64,000 bases of DNA from Lentilactobacillus senioris (lineage in GTDB: Bacteria; Bacillota; Bacilli; Lactobacillales; Lactobacillaceae), in NCBI RefSeq assembly GCF_026798195.1, contig NZ_JAPQEZ010000002.1:124001-188000 (forward strand), in the 5' to 3' direction. Numbering within the stretch: position 1 is the stretch's first letter; each line of letters begins with the position of its first letter. The notes beneath the pieces are model-generated. The model was not told where the DNA came from and did no database searches. It saw only the letters and a list, made by a program, of their open reading frames with translations. Positions 1 through 8,440 of the stretch are shown here, piece after piece. The position numbers were made by a program, and so were the translations under genes.

Positions 1-2
1 CT

Positions 3-53
3 CTAGTCACTGCCATGATTAATGAAAGTGCTAAAATAATGACTATTAATTAA
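3..53 (+). CDS. 3' end of a gene cut by the window edge
   Basis: One plus-strand frame is open from base 3 and ends in TAA at 51-53, encoding LVTAMINESAKIMTIN. It lies 22 nt ahead of the YibE/F pair on the same strand, so it is probably the C-terminus of an upstream cotranscribed gene. Too little remains to suggest a function, and it could be chance. Confidence 0.35.
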   Translation, partial: LVTAMINESAKIMTIN

Positions 54-75
54 GAGAATAGAAAGCCGGCAGGTT

Positions 76-1206
76 ATGAAAACTAACGGAATAAAGCAAA
101 TTAAATGGTATCGTTTTGGATTGATGGTGGTCCTATTATTGTTTAGCGTTTGGTTGGTGGGACACGACGATTTTTTATACTCTCAACCCATTGTGCAAAT
201 TCAAAAGGTTACTAACGGCCGTTCTACCAAGGTAAGCGATGAGTTTAATAACCAAGACCAACAACGAGTTCAAATATTAACTGGTAAAATTACTAATGGT
301 AGGCAACGGGGAAAACAAGTCACGATTGAAAATACTTATTCTCAATCGAGGGCAATGGATCAGCGTTATCATGTGGGACAAAAAATATTTGTGGTTTTAC
401 ATACTAAACCTAAACTAAAAGCGACTATTAAGGACGGCAAGCGAGACCAGGTCATTTGGTTACTAGTAGGGTTAGCCATGATGATTTTACTTATGACTTT
501 GGGGAGAAGTGGGATTAGTGCGATTGCTAGCATGGCAATCAATACAGTTCTCTTTATTTTAGCATTACAGTTAAATAAACAAACTGACGGAGGCCAAGTG
601 CTTCCAATTTTCATTACTTTAGCGGTAGTATTCGCCATTATTACGCTGGGATTAGTGATTGGGATCAACCGGCAAATGGTAGTTACGTTGCTGGCAGTAG
701 TGGGAGCTACTGCGCTGGCAGTTATTATTAGTGAAATAGTGATCGCATTAACTGGGGCCCACGGAGTTTATTATGAGTCCATGGAGTACGTCACTCAACC
801 GCCTAAACCGTTATTTTTAGCGGAGGTAATTATTGGGGTATTAGGGGCCGCTATGGATGTAGCTACTGATATTATTGCTTCATTGGTAGCTTTGAAACAG
901 GAACGCCCCGAACTAAGTAAGCGAGCGTTATTCAACTCTGGCCGCCAAATTGGTCAAGCAATTATGGGACCACTAATTAATGTGCTCTTTTTTATTTTTA
1001 TGGCGGAAACTTTACCAATGACCCTGATATATCTGCGTAATGGTAATACTTGGTCATATTCTTTTTCGATGAACATGTCGTTAGGGATGCTTTCAAGTTT
1101 AATCAGCGCGATTGGAATTGTTTTGACGGTACTATTGGCCAGTTTATTAGCCAGTTGGGGAATTAAAGTACCAGTGCGAAAGGAGCGGTCAAAATGGGAA
1201 CAATAA
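76..1206 (+). CDS. YibE/F family membrane protein, first of a pair
   Basis: Integral membrane protein of 376 aa. One N-terminal membrane segment (about residues 11-29) is followed by a soluble, probably extracytoplasmic segment (about 30-125) and then at least six hydrophobic segments. The stretch LGAAMDVATDI near residue 260 is typical of the YibE/F family (established knowledge); the transported substrate of that family is unknown. The stop overlaps the next gene, another YibE/F protein, by 13 nt, so the two are translated together and probably form a heteromeric complex. The ribosome site before ATG 76 is weak. Confidence 0.8.
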   Translation: MKTNGIKQIKWYRFGLMVVLLLFSVWLVGHDDFLYSQPIVQIQKVTNGRSTKVSDEFNNQDQQRVQILTGKITNGRQRGKQVTIENTYSQSRAMDQRYHVGQKIFVVLHTKPKLKATIKDGKRDQVIWLLVGLAMMILLMTLGRSGISAIASMAINTVLFILALQLNKQTDGGQVLPIFITLAVVFAIITLGLVIGINRQMVVTLLAVVGATALAVIISEIVIALTGAHGVYYESMEYVTQPPKPLFLAEVIIGVLGAAMDVATDIIASLVALKQERPELSKRALFNSGRQIGQAIMGPLINVLFFIFMAETLPMTLIYLRNGNTWSYSFSMNMSLGMLSSLISAIGIVLTVLLASLLASWGIKVPVRKERSKWEQ

Positions 1207-1964
1207 CGGGATTATGGTTGTTACTATTAATTTTGATGCTCGCGGTGGGTGGCAAACAAGGAATTAGTAGTTTTTTAAGTTTGTTAGTCAATTTTGGAAT
1301 CTTGTTTTTTAGTATCGTCTTGATAGCATTTCAGTTTAATCCGCTCGCAGTGGGAATGGTTGCTAGTGTCGTCTTGTTAGCAATTACCATTTTTTGGAGT
1401 AGTGCTAGTGATGTGGCTTCAATGATGGCTTTTTGGTCATCGTTAATTGTGCTGGCCATTTTAATAGTTGTCATTGTAATCACCAGTAACTGGGCCGCTA
1501 TTGGCGGCTTTGGGTTGGAAGATAGCGAAGAGTTAGAGGGCCTAACTACCTTAATCGGAATTAACTTTACCCAGGTCGCCATGGTAACTACCTTACTTAG
1601 TTCTCTGGGGGCGATTAGTGAGGCGGCTATTGCAATTGCTTCTGGGTTAGATGAAATTACTAGTCAGCACCCGCAAATTAGCGCTGCCAGTTTAACTAAG
1701 GATGGCATTCAAATTGGCCATCAAATTATCGGTACAGCTTTAAATACGTTATTTTTTGGCTTTTTTGGAAGTTCTTTAGCGTTATTTATTTGGTTAACGG
1801 GACTAGATTATTCTTTTGGTGAGATCATTAATGATAAAGTATTTGCGACGGAATTGATGGCCATTTTAATAGCCGTTCTGGGAGTTATTTTGGCTATTCC
1901 CATTACGGCCCAATTAATGAGTCGTCATTGGCGCAATATTATTGCCAACCAAAAAAAGGATTGA
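1194..1964 (+). CDS. YibE/F family membrane protein, second of a pair
   Basis: Protein of 256 aa made almost entirely of hydrophobic segments (about seven), without the soluble N-terminal domain of its upstream partner. The segment LGAISEAAIAIASGLDEI corresponds to the DVATDI region of the first protein, so this is a diverged paralogue. AAAGGAG lies 8 nt before ATG 1194 inside the end of the upstream gene. The stop codon sits inside a strong bidirectional terminator. Function is inferred only as a membrane partner. Confidence 0.8.
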   Translation: MGTITGLWLLLLILMLAVGGKQGISSFLSLLVNFGILFFSIVLIAFQFNPLAVGMVASVVLLAITIFWSSASDVASMMAFWSSLIVLAILIVVIVITSNWAAIGGFGLEDSEELEGLTTLIGINFTQVAMVTTLLSSLGAISEAAIAIASGLDEITSQHPQISAASLTKDGIQIGHQIIGTALNTLFFGFFGSSLALFIWLTGLDYSFGEIINDKVFATELMAILIAVLGVILAIPITAQLMSRHWRNIIANQKKD

Positions 1965-1990
1965 AATGATTATCATTTCAATCCTTTTTA
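1951..1990. terminator. Bidirectional intrinsic terminator
   Basis: A perfect 12-bp stem (1958-1969 with 1973-1984, loop TTA) is flanked by A and T tracts on either side. It ends the YibE/F pair on the plus strand and the amidase gene on the minus strand. Confidence 0.9.
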
Positions 1991-3238
1991 TTATTCAACG
2001 GTTACGTGGTTAGCATAGATCCATTGATCTTGACCGTTTACATTAATTCGGTAGTAAGATTTGGCTTTACCGTTTAAGTCGGTGATAGAAGCCATCTTGT
2101 TAGCAGTGAAAGTTTGACCAGCAATGCTACTTAAGTTAGTTACTTTTTTAGATAAATAACTGGAGTTAAAGACATGGTTTCTAGTACTATCGTTAATACC
2201 AGATTTAACGGTTACTTTAGCAGCAGTATCAGTGTAACCCACACTAGCAAACTTTAAAGCACCACTATATACCCAATAGCGTTTTGCTTTGGTGTTAGAT
2301 GAGAAGCGGATACGGTACCACTTAGTATTGGCTTTTTTACCAACTTCATCAACGTAAACCTTGGTGTTAGTTTTAGCGTTTTTAGGCCACTTGTAACTCT
2401 TAACGTTAGCCCGACTATTCTTAACGTGATTATAAAGGGCGTAGCTGGACTTTTTATTACTTAACTTAGCGATTTCATTACCAGAACCAGCAGAGTAGGT
2501 AACTTTGTCATACTTAACGGTTTTTTTAGCGTTAGCATTAATGGTTCCGCCAGTTCCTTGAATTTCGTTATAGTAGTCTTTTACCAACGTATAGAATTGA
2601 GCCATGGTGTATTTAGCACCGAAATATTTTTTACCGGTAGCAGAGTAGTAAGCAACTGGATCACTGTGATCTGAACCCCCTAAGAATTTAGCTACTGAGT
2701 AGTGAGACCAAACGGTTCCTTTACCATCGTAAGCAGCATCATTAGGCTTCAAGTCGTACTTGTCCAAAATGTAGGCAGTGTAGTAAGCTGCGTTGGCAAT
2801 TTCATGAGCAAAGGCACTCTTAGAATGAACTCGAACTTGTTCAAATTGAACGTAACGAGCATTAGCTGGATAACCAGCGCCCCATGAAAGGTAATCGGTA
2901 TTAGCAATGTTTACAATTCGGCTAGCATCAACGAATGAGTGCACGAATGCGTTTTGGTAATTACGCTTCATAAAAGCCACTTCGTTAAATAAAGTGGAAC
3001 TATTGTTGGCAGTTTCGTGAACTACAACCCCTTCAGGCTTACCCTTGCCACCCCGATATTTATTCTTAGGAAAACCATTCCATACGGATGAAGTTACTTG
3101 AGCATGTGAAATGTTGTTATTTTTAATGTAGTTATTAACTGCGCTAGAACTAGCATTGGCAGTTTGGCCGAATCCTAACATAGCAACAACGGCAACGCCT
3201 AAAGTAGCTAAACTAGTGATAATACTTCCCTTTTTCAA
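1991..3238 (-). CDS. Secreted N-acetylmuramoyl-L-alanine amidase with C-terminal wall-binding repeats
   Basis: Peptidoglycan hydrolase of 415 aa. An N-terminal signal peptide (about 1-29, ending in an AxA-type site) is followed by an Amidase_2 (type 2, zinc) domain at about 50-215. The VVVHET strand supplies the first zinc His and the SDHSDPVAYY segment the last His and Asp. The remaining 200 residues are rich in K, Y, S and T and contain at least two GW/SH3-like modules with YRI and WVYSG or WIYAN signatures, as in wall-anchoring domains. The start is TTG: GGAGGAAA at 3245-3252 lies 6 nt upstream. The gene follows perR but has its own promoter and a terminator between. Confidence 0.88.
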   Translation of the reverse strand: MKKGSIITSLATLGVAVVAMLGFGQTANASSSAVNNYIKNNNISHAQVTSSVWNGFPKNKYRGGKGKPEGVVVHETANNSSTLFNEVAFMKRNYQNAFVHSFVDASRIVNIANTDYLSWGAGYPANARYVQFEQVRVHSKSAFAHEIANAAYYTAYILDKYDLKPNDAAYDGKGTVWSHYSVAKFLGGSDHSDPVAYYSATGKKYFGAKYTMAQFYTLVKDYYNEIQGTGGTINANAKKTVKYDKVTYSAGSGNEIAKLSNKKSSYALYNHVKNSRANVKSYKWPKNAKTNTKVYVDEVGKKANTKWYRIRFSSNTKAKRYWVYSGALKFASVGYTDTAAKVTVKSGINDSTRNHVFNSSYLSKKVTNLSSIAGQTFTANKMASITDLNGKAKSYYRINVNGQDQWIYANHVTVE

Positions 3239-3318
3239 TAGATGTTTCCTCCAGAAATGTCTTTTTAACTTTTTTAAATGAAAACTTAGTCGTTTTTTAA
3301 ATACCTCTAACGAAAGCT

Positions 3319-3347
3319 ATATTACGCAAATTAGATTGGAAAAACAA
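3319..3347 (-). promoter_or_regulatory. Promoter of the amidase gene
   Basis: Minus strand: -35 TTGTTT (3342-3347), 17-bp spacer, -10 TAATAT (3319-3324), about 80 nt before the TTG start. It lies just past the perR terminator, so the amidase can be transcribed independently. Confidence 0.6.
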
Positions 3348-3352
3348 GCCAT

Positions 3353-3392
3353 AAAAAAACCACTAATAGCTTAAAAGCGTTGCTACTAGTGG
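3353..3392 (-). terminator. Terminator of perR
   Basis: Minus-strand hairpin with an 11-bp stem (3360-3370 with 3382-3392, one G-T pair) followed by seven T residues. It separates perR from the amidase. Confidence 0.85.
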
Positions 3393-3465
3393 GGTTGAAC
3401 GCAAAGGTGTCAAACATGTTAAATGTTGATAACAGATTGCAACATTTCTTCAATATTAGACTTAA

Positions 3466-3948
3466 TTAACCGGTCCCTTTTTGTAAATTAAGTTTTTGTC
3501 GGCACTCTGGACATAAGCCATAGACTTCTAGATGACTATTAGTCACCTGGTAGTTAGTCTGTTGACGGGTTAATTGAGCTACTTGTTTGTTAATAGCACT
3601 GTATTCATCGGCAAATACATCGGTAATTTTACCGCAGTTTTCACAGATAGCATGAAAATGGGGCACGCCGAAGAAATCGTAATGAAGGCTGCCGTCCTTG
3701 TCGGTACTAGGTAGTTCAATGATGATATCGTTATCAATAAATAACTTTAGGGTGTTATAAACGGTGGCAACACTCAAATTAGGTAGTTGATCAGCAATTC
3801 CTTGGTAGATGGTTTCAACATCGGGGTGATTGTGGTGGGTAATTAGATAATTTAAAATGACTTCCCGTTGTGGAGTAATACGAATATTGCGGGATTTTAA
3901 CTTAGCGATAACAGCGGCCAAGGTTTGAGCTGCAGATTCTTCGGTCAT
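3466..3948 (-). CDS. perR: PerR-type peroxide-sensing repressor (Fur family)
   Basis: Winged-helix Fur-family repressor of 160 aa. All five metal ligands known from Bacillus PerR can be placed: His41, Asp91, His97, His99 and Asp110. The structural zinc cysteines are CENC (102, 105) and CPEC (146, 149). The YDF...HFHAICENCGKI block is much closer to PerR than to Zur or Fur. The correct start is ATG 3948: an upstream in-frame TTG at 3967-3969 abuts the AAAGGAGG ribosome site (3959-3966) and cannot be used with it. A near-perfect PerR box covers its own -10, implying autoregulation. Confidence 0.85.
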   Translation of the reverse strand: MTEESAAQTLAAVIAKLKSRNIRITPQREVILNYLITHHNHPDVETIYQGIADQLPNLSVATVYNTLKLFIDNDIIIELPSTDKDGSLHYDFFGVPHFHAICENCGKITDVFADEYSAINKQVAQLTRQQTNYQVTNSHLEVYGLCPECRQKLNLQKGTG

Positions 3949-3984
3949 CAGGCGGGAGCCTCCTTTCAAAATAATCGAGTTTGT

Positions 3985-4021
3985 TTAGAATCATTCTAGT
4001 CTTTTTGAAATAATTTCGCAA
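3985..4021 (-). promoter_or_regulatory. perR promoter overlapped by a PerR box
   Basis: Minus strand: -35 TTGCGA (4016-4021), 17 bp, -10 TAGAAT (3993-3998). The plus strand at 3985-3999 reads TTAGAATCATTCTAG, a 7-1-7 inverted repeat that matches the PerR box consensus TTATAATNATTATAA at 12 of 15 positions and covers the -10. Confidence 0.75.
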
Positions 4022-4047
4022 ATATTTCAGTTTTGGGTTACTAAATA

Positions 4048-4533
4048 CTAGTGTACCTGCAGTTGCCAGGTTAATTCATCTGGACTAGTAAATCCCGTTT
4101 GCTTAAATATATTACTGAGTTCTAGGTTAACGGTATTTAATTTAACTTGAATAATTTTGGTTTCAAAATGGTCGGTGATGAAGGTCACGGTGCGACTAAA
4201 AATTTCACTAAAAGCGGCAGTGGAAATATCAGTGTACCAAAATGAAATGTCAGTGACTTCTTCATGGGGATTTTGGATACTGATAAAGCCTAAAAAACTA
4301 GGGTTATCTAGGGCAGCAAATCCCCAAGTTAGCTCTTGTTGAGCCATTACTTGGCGCATGGTCTGGTTAACAAACGCAACCACTTCTAAGGGCTGGTTAG
4401 GAATTGTTAAGTTAGTTTGAGCAGTAGGAGTTAAGCTAAACTCGTGGATGATTGCTTTGACCGGAAATTTAGTTAACCATTCCAACCGAAAATGGGGGGT
4501 TAAGACCGGATGAAGTTGTTCAAATGATGGCAT
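4048..4533 (-). CDS. GNAT-like acetyltransferase, diverged
   Basis: Protein of 161 aa with a probable Gcn5-related N-acetyltransferase fold: WGFAALDNPSFLGFISIQN resembles the central beta strands, and the C-terminal VKLNTVNLELSNIFKQTGF resembles the usual N...S...Y/F-x-K-x-GF ending. The acetyl-CoA loop (Q/R-x-x-G-x-G/A) is not recognisable, so activity and substrate are uncertain. ATG 4533 is preceded by AAAGGA at 5 nt. It lies upstream of perR on the same strand, but perR has its own promoter in the gap. Confidence 0.55.
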   Translation of the reverse strand: MPSFEQLHPVLTPHFRLEWLTKFPVKAIIHEFSLTPTAQTNLTIPNQPLEVVAFVNQTMRQVMAQQELTWGFAALDNPSFLGFISIQNPHEEVTDISFWYTDISTAAFSEIFSRTVTFITDHFETKIIQVKLNTVNLELSNIFKQTGFTSPDELTWQLQVH

Positions 4534-4625
4534 AGGAATCCTTTCTCAGCTAAGTATTTTTGGTATCGTTTTCGCGTTAGCTGTGGCATAATGAAGTTGT
4601 TAATTAGCAATGGAGGCGAATAGTT

Positions 4626-5669
4626 TTGATTGAAAAATTTTTAATCGGTACATATACCCATTCTATTAGTAAAGGAATTTACCAACTGGAGCTAGATACG
4701 CAAGCCAAGCAATTGCAAAATTTGCAACTGGTTGCTGAAGCGACTAATCCAACTTATTTGGCTGAGTCTGACGCTCACCGAATCTATTCGGTTGATAAAG
4801 TCTTAGGGCCTAACGATGAAGCTCAAGGAGGAGTGTTGGTTTTAGATGATCAAATTCCGGCTAACCAGGTTGACCTACAATTAGATCCTGGTGCTAATCC
4901 GGCTTACTTGGCAATCGATGAAAAGCGACAATTAGTTTATACAGCCAACTACCATTTAGGTACGGTTAGTGTTTACCGAATTTTAGCTGATGGCCGCTTA
5001 GAATTAACCGATCGTAAAACCGATCAAGGAATGGTCGGTCCCCGGCCAGAACAAGCAGATGGGCCTCATCCTCACTTTGCCAACGTTACGCCTGATGGTC
5101 GCTTAGTGGTAGTTGATTTAGGGATCGACAAATTGTTCCTATACGACATCACCGCTGACGGTAAATTATCTTTAGTTTCCGAATTTGAAATGGAAAGTGG
5201 TTTTGGCCCCCGCCATATTACTTTTGACAACCAAAAGGGCGTCGCCTACTTAGTTGGTGAATTAAGTAGTAACTTGGCGGTCTTGGAATACAACGAAGAA
5301 GCAGCTACCTTTGCCGTTAAGCAAATTATCTCCACTATTCCTACTGATTGGACTGCCCATAATGGGGCAGCTGCAGTACGCATGTCTAGTGATGGTCGCT
5401 TTGTCTACGTTTCTAATCGAGGTAACAACACCATCGCCGTTTTTGAAACGGCTGCGGACGGAACGGTTACTTTGGTGCAACGAATTGCTACTGAAGGAGA
5501 TTTTCCTCGAGACTTTAACTTTAATAGCGACGAACACTTTGTGATCGTTCCTCATCAAAATAGTGGCAACGCTAGTTTGTTTGAACGAGATGCTCAAACT
5601 GGTAAGCTAACCTTGATTCAAAAGGATTTTGCGGTTCCAGAAGGTATCTGTGTTGCTCCTAGAAAATAA
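4626..5669 (+). CDS. pgl: Lactonase family protein, probable 6-phosphogluconolactonase
   Basis: Protein of 347 aa in the seven-bladed beta-propeller lactonase family (YkgB/Pgl type). Signatures are LIGTYTHSISKGIYQ at the start, the GPRPEQADGPHPHFANVTPDGR segment near 140 and FGPRHITFD near 190. Family members hydrolyse 6-phosphogluconolactone in the oxidative pentose phosphate pathway, which heterofermentative lactobacilli use for hexoses. The start is TTG 4626, with GGAGG at 4612-4616. It is monocistronic and convergent with the helicase gene. Confidence 0.82.
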   Translation: MIEKFLIGTYTHSISKGIYQLELDTQAKQLQNLQLVAEATNPTYLAESDAHRIYSVDKVLGPNDEAQGGVLVLDDQIPANQVDLQLDPGANPAYLAIDEKRQLVYTANYHLGTVSVYRILADGRLELTDRKTDQGMVGPRPEQADGPHPHFANVTPDGRLVVVDLGIDKLFLYDITADGKLSLVSEFEMESGFGPRHITFDNQKGVAYLVGELSSNLAVLEYNEEAATFAVKQIISTIPTDWTAHNGAAAVRMSSDGRFVYVSNRGNNTIAVFETAADGTVTLVQRIATEGDFPRDFNFNSDEHFVIVPHQNSGNASLFERDAQTGKLTLIQKDFAVPEGICVAPRK

Positions 5670-5678
5670 ATTAATTAA

Positions 5679-5714
5679 ATAACCAGAAAGGCTATAGCTT
5701 TTCTGGTTATTTTT
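5679..5714. terminator. Bidirectional terminator
   Basis: Hairpin AACCAGAAA...TTTCTGGTT (5681-5689 with 5700-5708) with flanking A/T tracts, between the convergent lactonase and helicase genes. Confidence 0.85.
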
Positions 5715-5720
5715 ATTATA

Positions 5721-8084
5721 TTACTTTTTGTTAGTAAAGCCACGCCAAAAATCTGTTAATTGCTGAGCCAGTTGGTTGCTATTTATAGTACGGCTAATTT
5801 GGGACCAATGCTTAGGAAATAAGCGCTGGTAACGGGGGGTATTGAACCGTTGATCCATTAATACCACTACGCCACCATCGGTTTCAGTGCGAATCAGGCG
5901 ACCAACTGCCTGAGCCACGTTGTTAAATCCGGGTAATTGATAGGCATAGGCAAAACCATCGCCAACTTGTTCGTCAAAATAATCCCGCAATAGATTCGTT
6001 TCCGTGTTTAGTTGGGGTAAGCCCACCCCGACGATCCCGACGCCAATTAGTTGGGATCCCCGTAAATCAATTCCTTCTGAAAACAGTCCACCTAGTAATG
6101 CGAACCCGACTTTCGGTGTTTGGGTATCGCTAAAAGCGTCCAAAAATGCTTGGCGTTGTTCGTTACTCATAGCTGGGGTTTGCCGAATTATTTGTAGATT
6201 AGGGAACTGGTTAGCAAAAGTAGTGGCCACTTCGTCTAGGTATTTAAACGAGGGAAAAAAGATTAAGTAATTGCCAGATTTAGCTTGGACCATGGTGTTA
6301 ATGGTGTCACAGATTTGGGGGATACTGTTAGGGCGGTTTTTATAGGTGGTTTGAATCTGGCTAGCGATAACTAAGCGTTGACGCTGACTATCAAACGGAG
6401 AGGGTAATGCTTGGACCCCGCTATTATCAGCAAGGCCAAAGAGGCGTTGATAGTAAGAAAGCGGACTCAACGTCGCGGAAAATAGAATAGCGCTGCGACC
6501 TAATGCTAGACTGTCGGCAATTTGGTCACTAGGATCTAAACAGATTTGGCGAAAACGGTACTGTTTGTCCCCGTAACTCACTTGAGTTTGGTATTTGTCA
6601 GGTTGGTAAAAGGTACTGATTAACTGGTATCGGCGGCAATTGAAGTAGTAGTCTAACAAAGCCTGCCAGTCAGATTCTCCATCCTGTTTAGGCAGCCAAT
6701 CAGCCACCGCATCGATAAACTTAGCAACGGCTTTATTAAAATTAGGAACGTCAGCAGTTTGAAATAATTGGTGCTCGTCGCTTTCGCGGGCACTGCGCCC
6801 GTATTTACGAAATGCCCGTTTGAAGGCTTTTAGGGCCTTTATTAACGTTTGATTGTTACCCGGGGCATCATTTAACTGATTGATTAGGGGCCAAATGGGC
6901 GCTGAAGTGATTTCAGCAGAGTACATTTGCCGAGATCGTTTTACTAGGTTATGGGCTTCATCCACTAGAAAACAATTATTTTTATCTGGCACCGTAAAAA
7001 AGCGCTGTAAGTGAACTTGAGGATCAAATAAGTAGTTGTAGTCACAGGTAATTACGTCGCAAAATAGGCTGACATCAAGTGAGTATTCAAAAGGATCTAC
7101 CATATGTTTGCGAGCGTATTGCTGAACGATCTCCCGGGTAATCAAAGTTTCGTGTTCAACAATGTCCATGATGGCGGGCCGGATGCGGTCATAATAACCG
7201 ACCATGTAGGGATTATCTTCTGGGGCTAAGTCTGTCTCTTCTGGCAGGACAATCTTATCCTTAGCGGTTAAGGTGATGGCTTTAAGATTTAATCCGCGTT
7301 CAGTCATTAAGGTCAACGCCTGTTCGGCGACCCGTCTGGTACTTTGCTTGGCAGTCAAATAAAAGACCCGAGCAATTAGTTGTTCACCCATTGCTTTGAC
7401 TGCTGGAAATAAAGTCGAGATGGTTTTCCCGGTTCCAGTAGGAGCCTCAACTAATAGTGGAATTTCTAACAAGATGGATTTATACGTTGAAACCGCTAGT
7501 TCGTGTTGGCCTTTGCGATAATGATCAAATGGAAATTGAAGCGCTTGAGCGGTTTGAACTCGATTAGTATTTAACTCTCGGCGTAATTTTAACCATTTTT
7601 GATATTCTGTGACTAACTCAGTAAAAAACTGTTGAACTTCTTCGTTAGTTAGTTTTTGTTGGGTAACGGTGGTAACTTCGTTCGGGGTTTGGACGTAGGT
7701 CAACTGGAGGGTGATATCAGTTGCTGGATGTTCAGCTAGGTACATGTAGGCGTAAACTTTGGCTTGAGCCCAGTAAAGGTTTAAGGTACCAACCGGCAGT
7801 TCCGCAAATAAAACATCCGAAGTTTTGATTTCTTCAATCAACGGGATGTCAGTGGCAGTATCGATGCCATCAGCTCGGCCACTAATTACGTATTGATCGT
7901 CGTAGTAATCAATGGTGGTGCTAAGGGCCACTTCTGCTTGGTAAGTTGCTGGCCAACTTTTTTGAATTTTACGGTGGATGCGACTCCCCGCTTGCATACT
8001 GTTATCGCTACCTGCGGCGACGTTGAGGTCCCCACTGCGAAACAGAAATTCCACGAGTTGTCTCACGCCAATTTGACTGAGCAT
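5721..8084 (-). CDS. PD-(D/E)XK nuclease fused to XPD/DinG-type DNA helicase, Fe-S cysteines absent
   Basis: Superfamily 2 helicase of 787 aa. N-terminal RecB/Cas4-like nuclease domain: GRADG at 70-74, EEIK at 84-87 and QAKVYAY at 107-113 form the PD-(D/E)XK motifs. Helicase motifs: EAPTGTGKT (213-221), DEAH (375-378) and QAVGRLIR near the C-terminus. Homologues of this architecture usually carry a four-cysteine 4Fe-4S site between motifs I and II. Here the expected positions read KIVL (about 277-280), LAPED, NPYM (291-294) and VDPF (329-332), so every ligand is gone. ATG 8084 has AAAGGAG at 8 nt. Probable role: DNA repair or R-loop/flap processing. Confidence 0.85.
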   Translation of the reverse strand: MLSQIGVRQLVEFLFRSGDLNVAAGSDNSMQAGSRIHRKIQKSWPATYQAEVALSTTIDYYDDQYVISGRADGIDTATDIPLIEEIKTSDVLFAELPVGTLNLYWAQAKVYAYMYLAEHPATDITLQLTYVQTPNEVTTVTQQKLTNEEVQQFFTELVTEYQKWLKLRRELNTNRVQTAQALQFPFDHYRKGQHELAVSTYKSILLEIPLLVEAPTGTGKTISTLFPAVKAMGEQLIARVFYLTAKQSTRRVAEQALTLMTERGLNLKAITLTAKDKIVLPEETDLAPEDNPYMVGYYDRIRPAIMDIVEHETLITREIVQQYARKHMVDPFEYSLDVSLFCDVITCDYNYLFDPQVHLQRFFTVPDKNNCFLVDEAHNLVKRSRQMYSAEITSAPIWPLINQLNDAPGNNQTLIKALKAFKRAFRKYGRSARESDEHQLFQTADVPNFNKAVAKFIDAVADWLPKQDGESDWQALLDYYFNCRRYQLISTFYQPDKYQTQVSYGDKQYRFRQICLDPSDQIADSLALGRSAILFSATLSPLSYYQRLFGLADNSGVQALPSPFDSQRQRLVIASQIQTTYKNRPNSIPQICDTINTMVQAKSGNYLIFFPSFKYLDEVATTFANQFPNLQIIRQTPAMSNEQRQAFLDAFSDTQTPKVGFALLGGLFSEGIDLRGSQLIGVGIVGVGLPQLNTETNLLRDYFDEQVGDGFAYAYQLPGFNNVAQAVGRLIRTETDGGVVVLMDQRFNTPRYQRLFPKHWSQISRTINSNQLAQQLTDFWRGFTNKK

Positions 8085-8155
8085 GATTAAGACTCCTTTT
8101 TAGTTAGGCATCTATTATACTATAAAGTAAATACCAAAAAAGGGGACAGTTAAAA

Positions 8156-8365
8156 ATGATGACGGCAGCTAAGTTACAAGACATTGTAACTATTTTTAAA
8201 CAATATAATATTCAAATTGAGACCAATGAAATGCTGATTACTAAAATTAATCAACGAGAAGTTGAGTTTGACGCTAACAGCTATATGGTTGAACAATTGA
8301 TCCAACTAATCACTCGTGTCCTGGCCGATGAAATTAATAAACAAGTTTGGGGCTTATTGAAGTGA
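8156..8365 (+). CDS. Small conserved-looking protein of unknown function
   Basis: A 69-aa ORF starting with two Met codons. AGGGGA lies about 10 nt before ATG 8156 and suits the second ATG (8159) poorly. The protein is mostly helical and amphipathic by appearance, with no membrane segment, signal peptide or cysteine. No terminator is visible between it and the P-type ATPase 75 nt downstream, so they may be cotranscribed. I do not recognise a family. Confidence 0.55.
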   Translation: MMTAAKLQDIVTIFKQYNIQIETNEMLITKINQREVEFDANSYMVEQLIQLITRVLADEINKQVWGLLK

Positions 8366-8440
8366 TTTTAGTTTACGTGGCTAAGTTAATCCCTTATCAT
8401 TAATATTAATCTCATTGAATTAAGAAAGGTGAATGCAAAA

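Noticed and set aside
1961-1980. TGAAATGATTATCATTTCA resembles a Fur box
   Set aside because: It is the stem of a terminator between convergent genes and lies at no promoter.
3396-3465. TGTTAT/TTTAAC repeat near the amidase as a WalR box
   Set aside because: It lies before the perR terminator, far from the amidase -35, and has a mismatch in an already AT-rich stretch.
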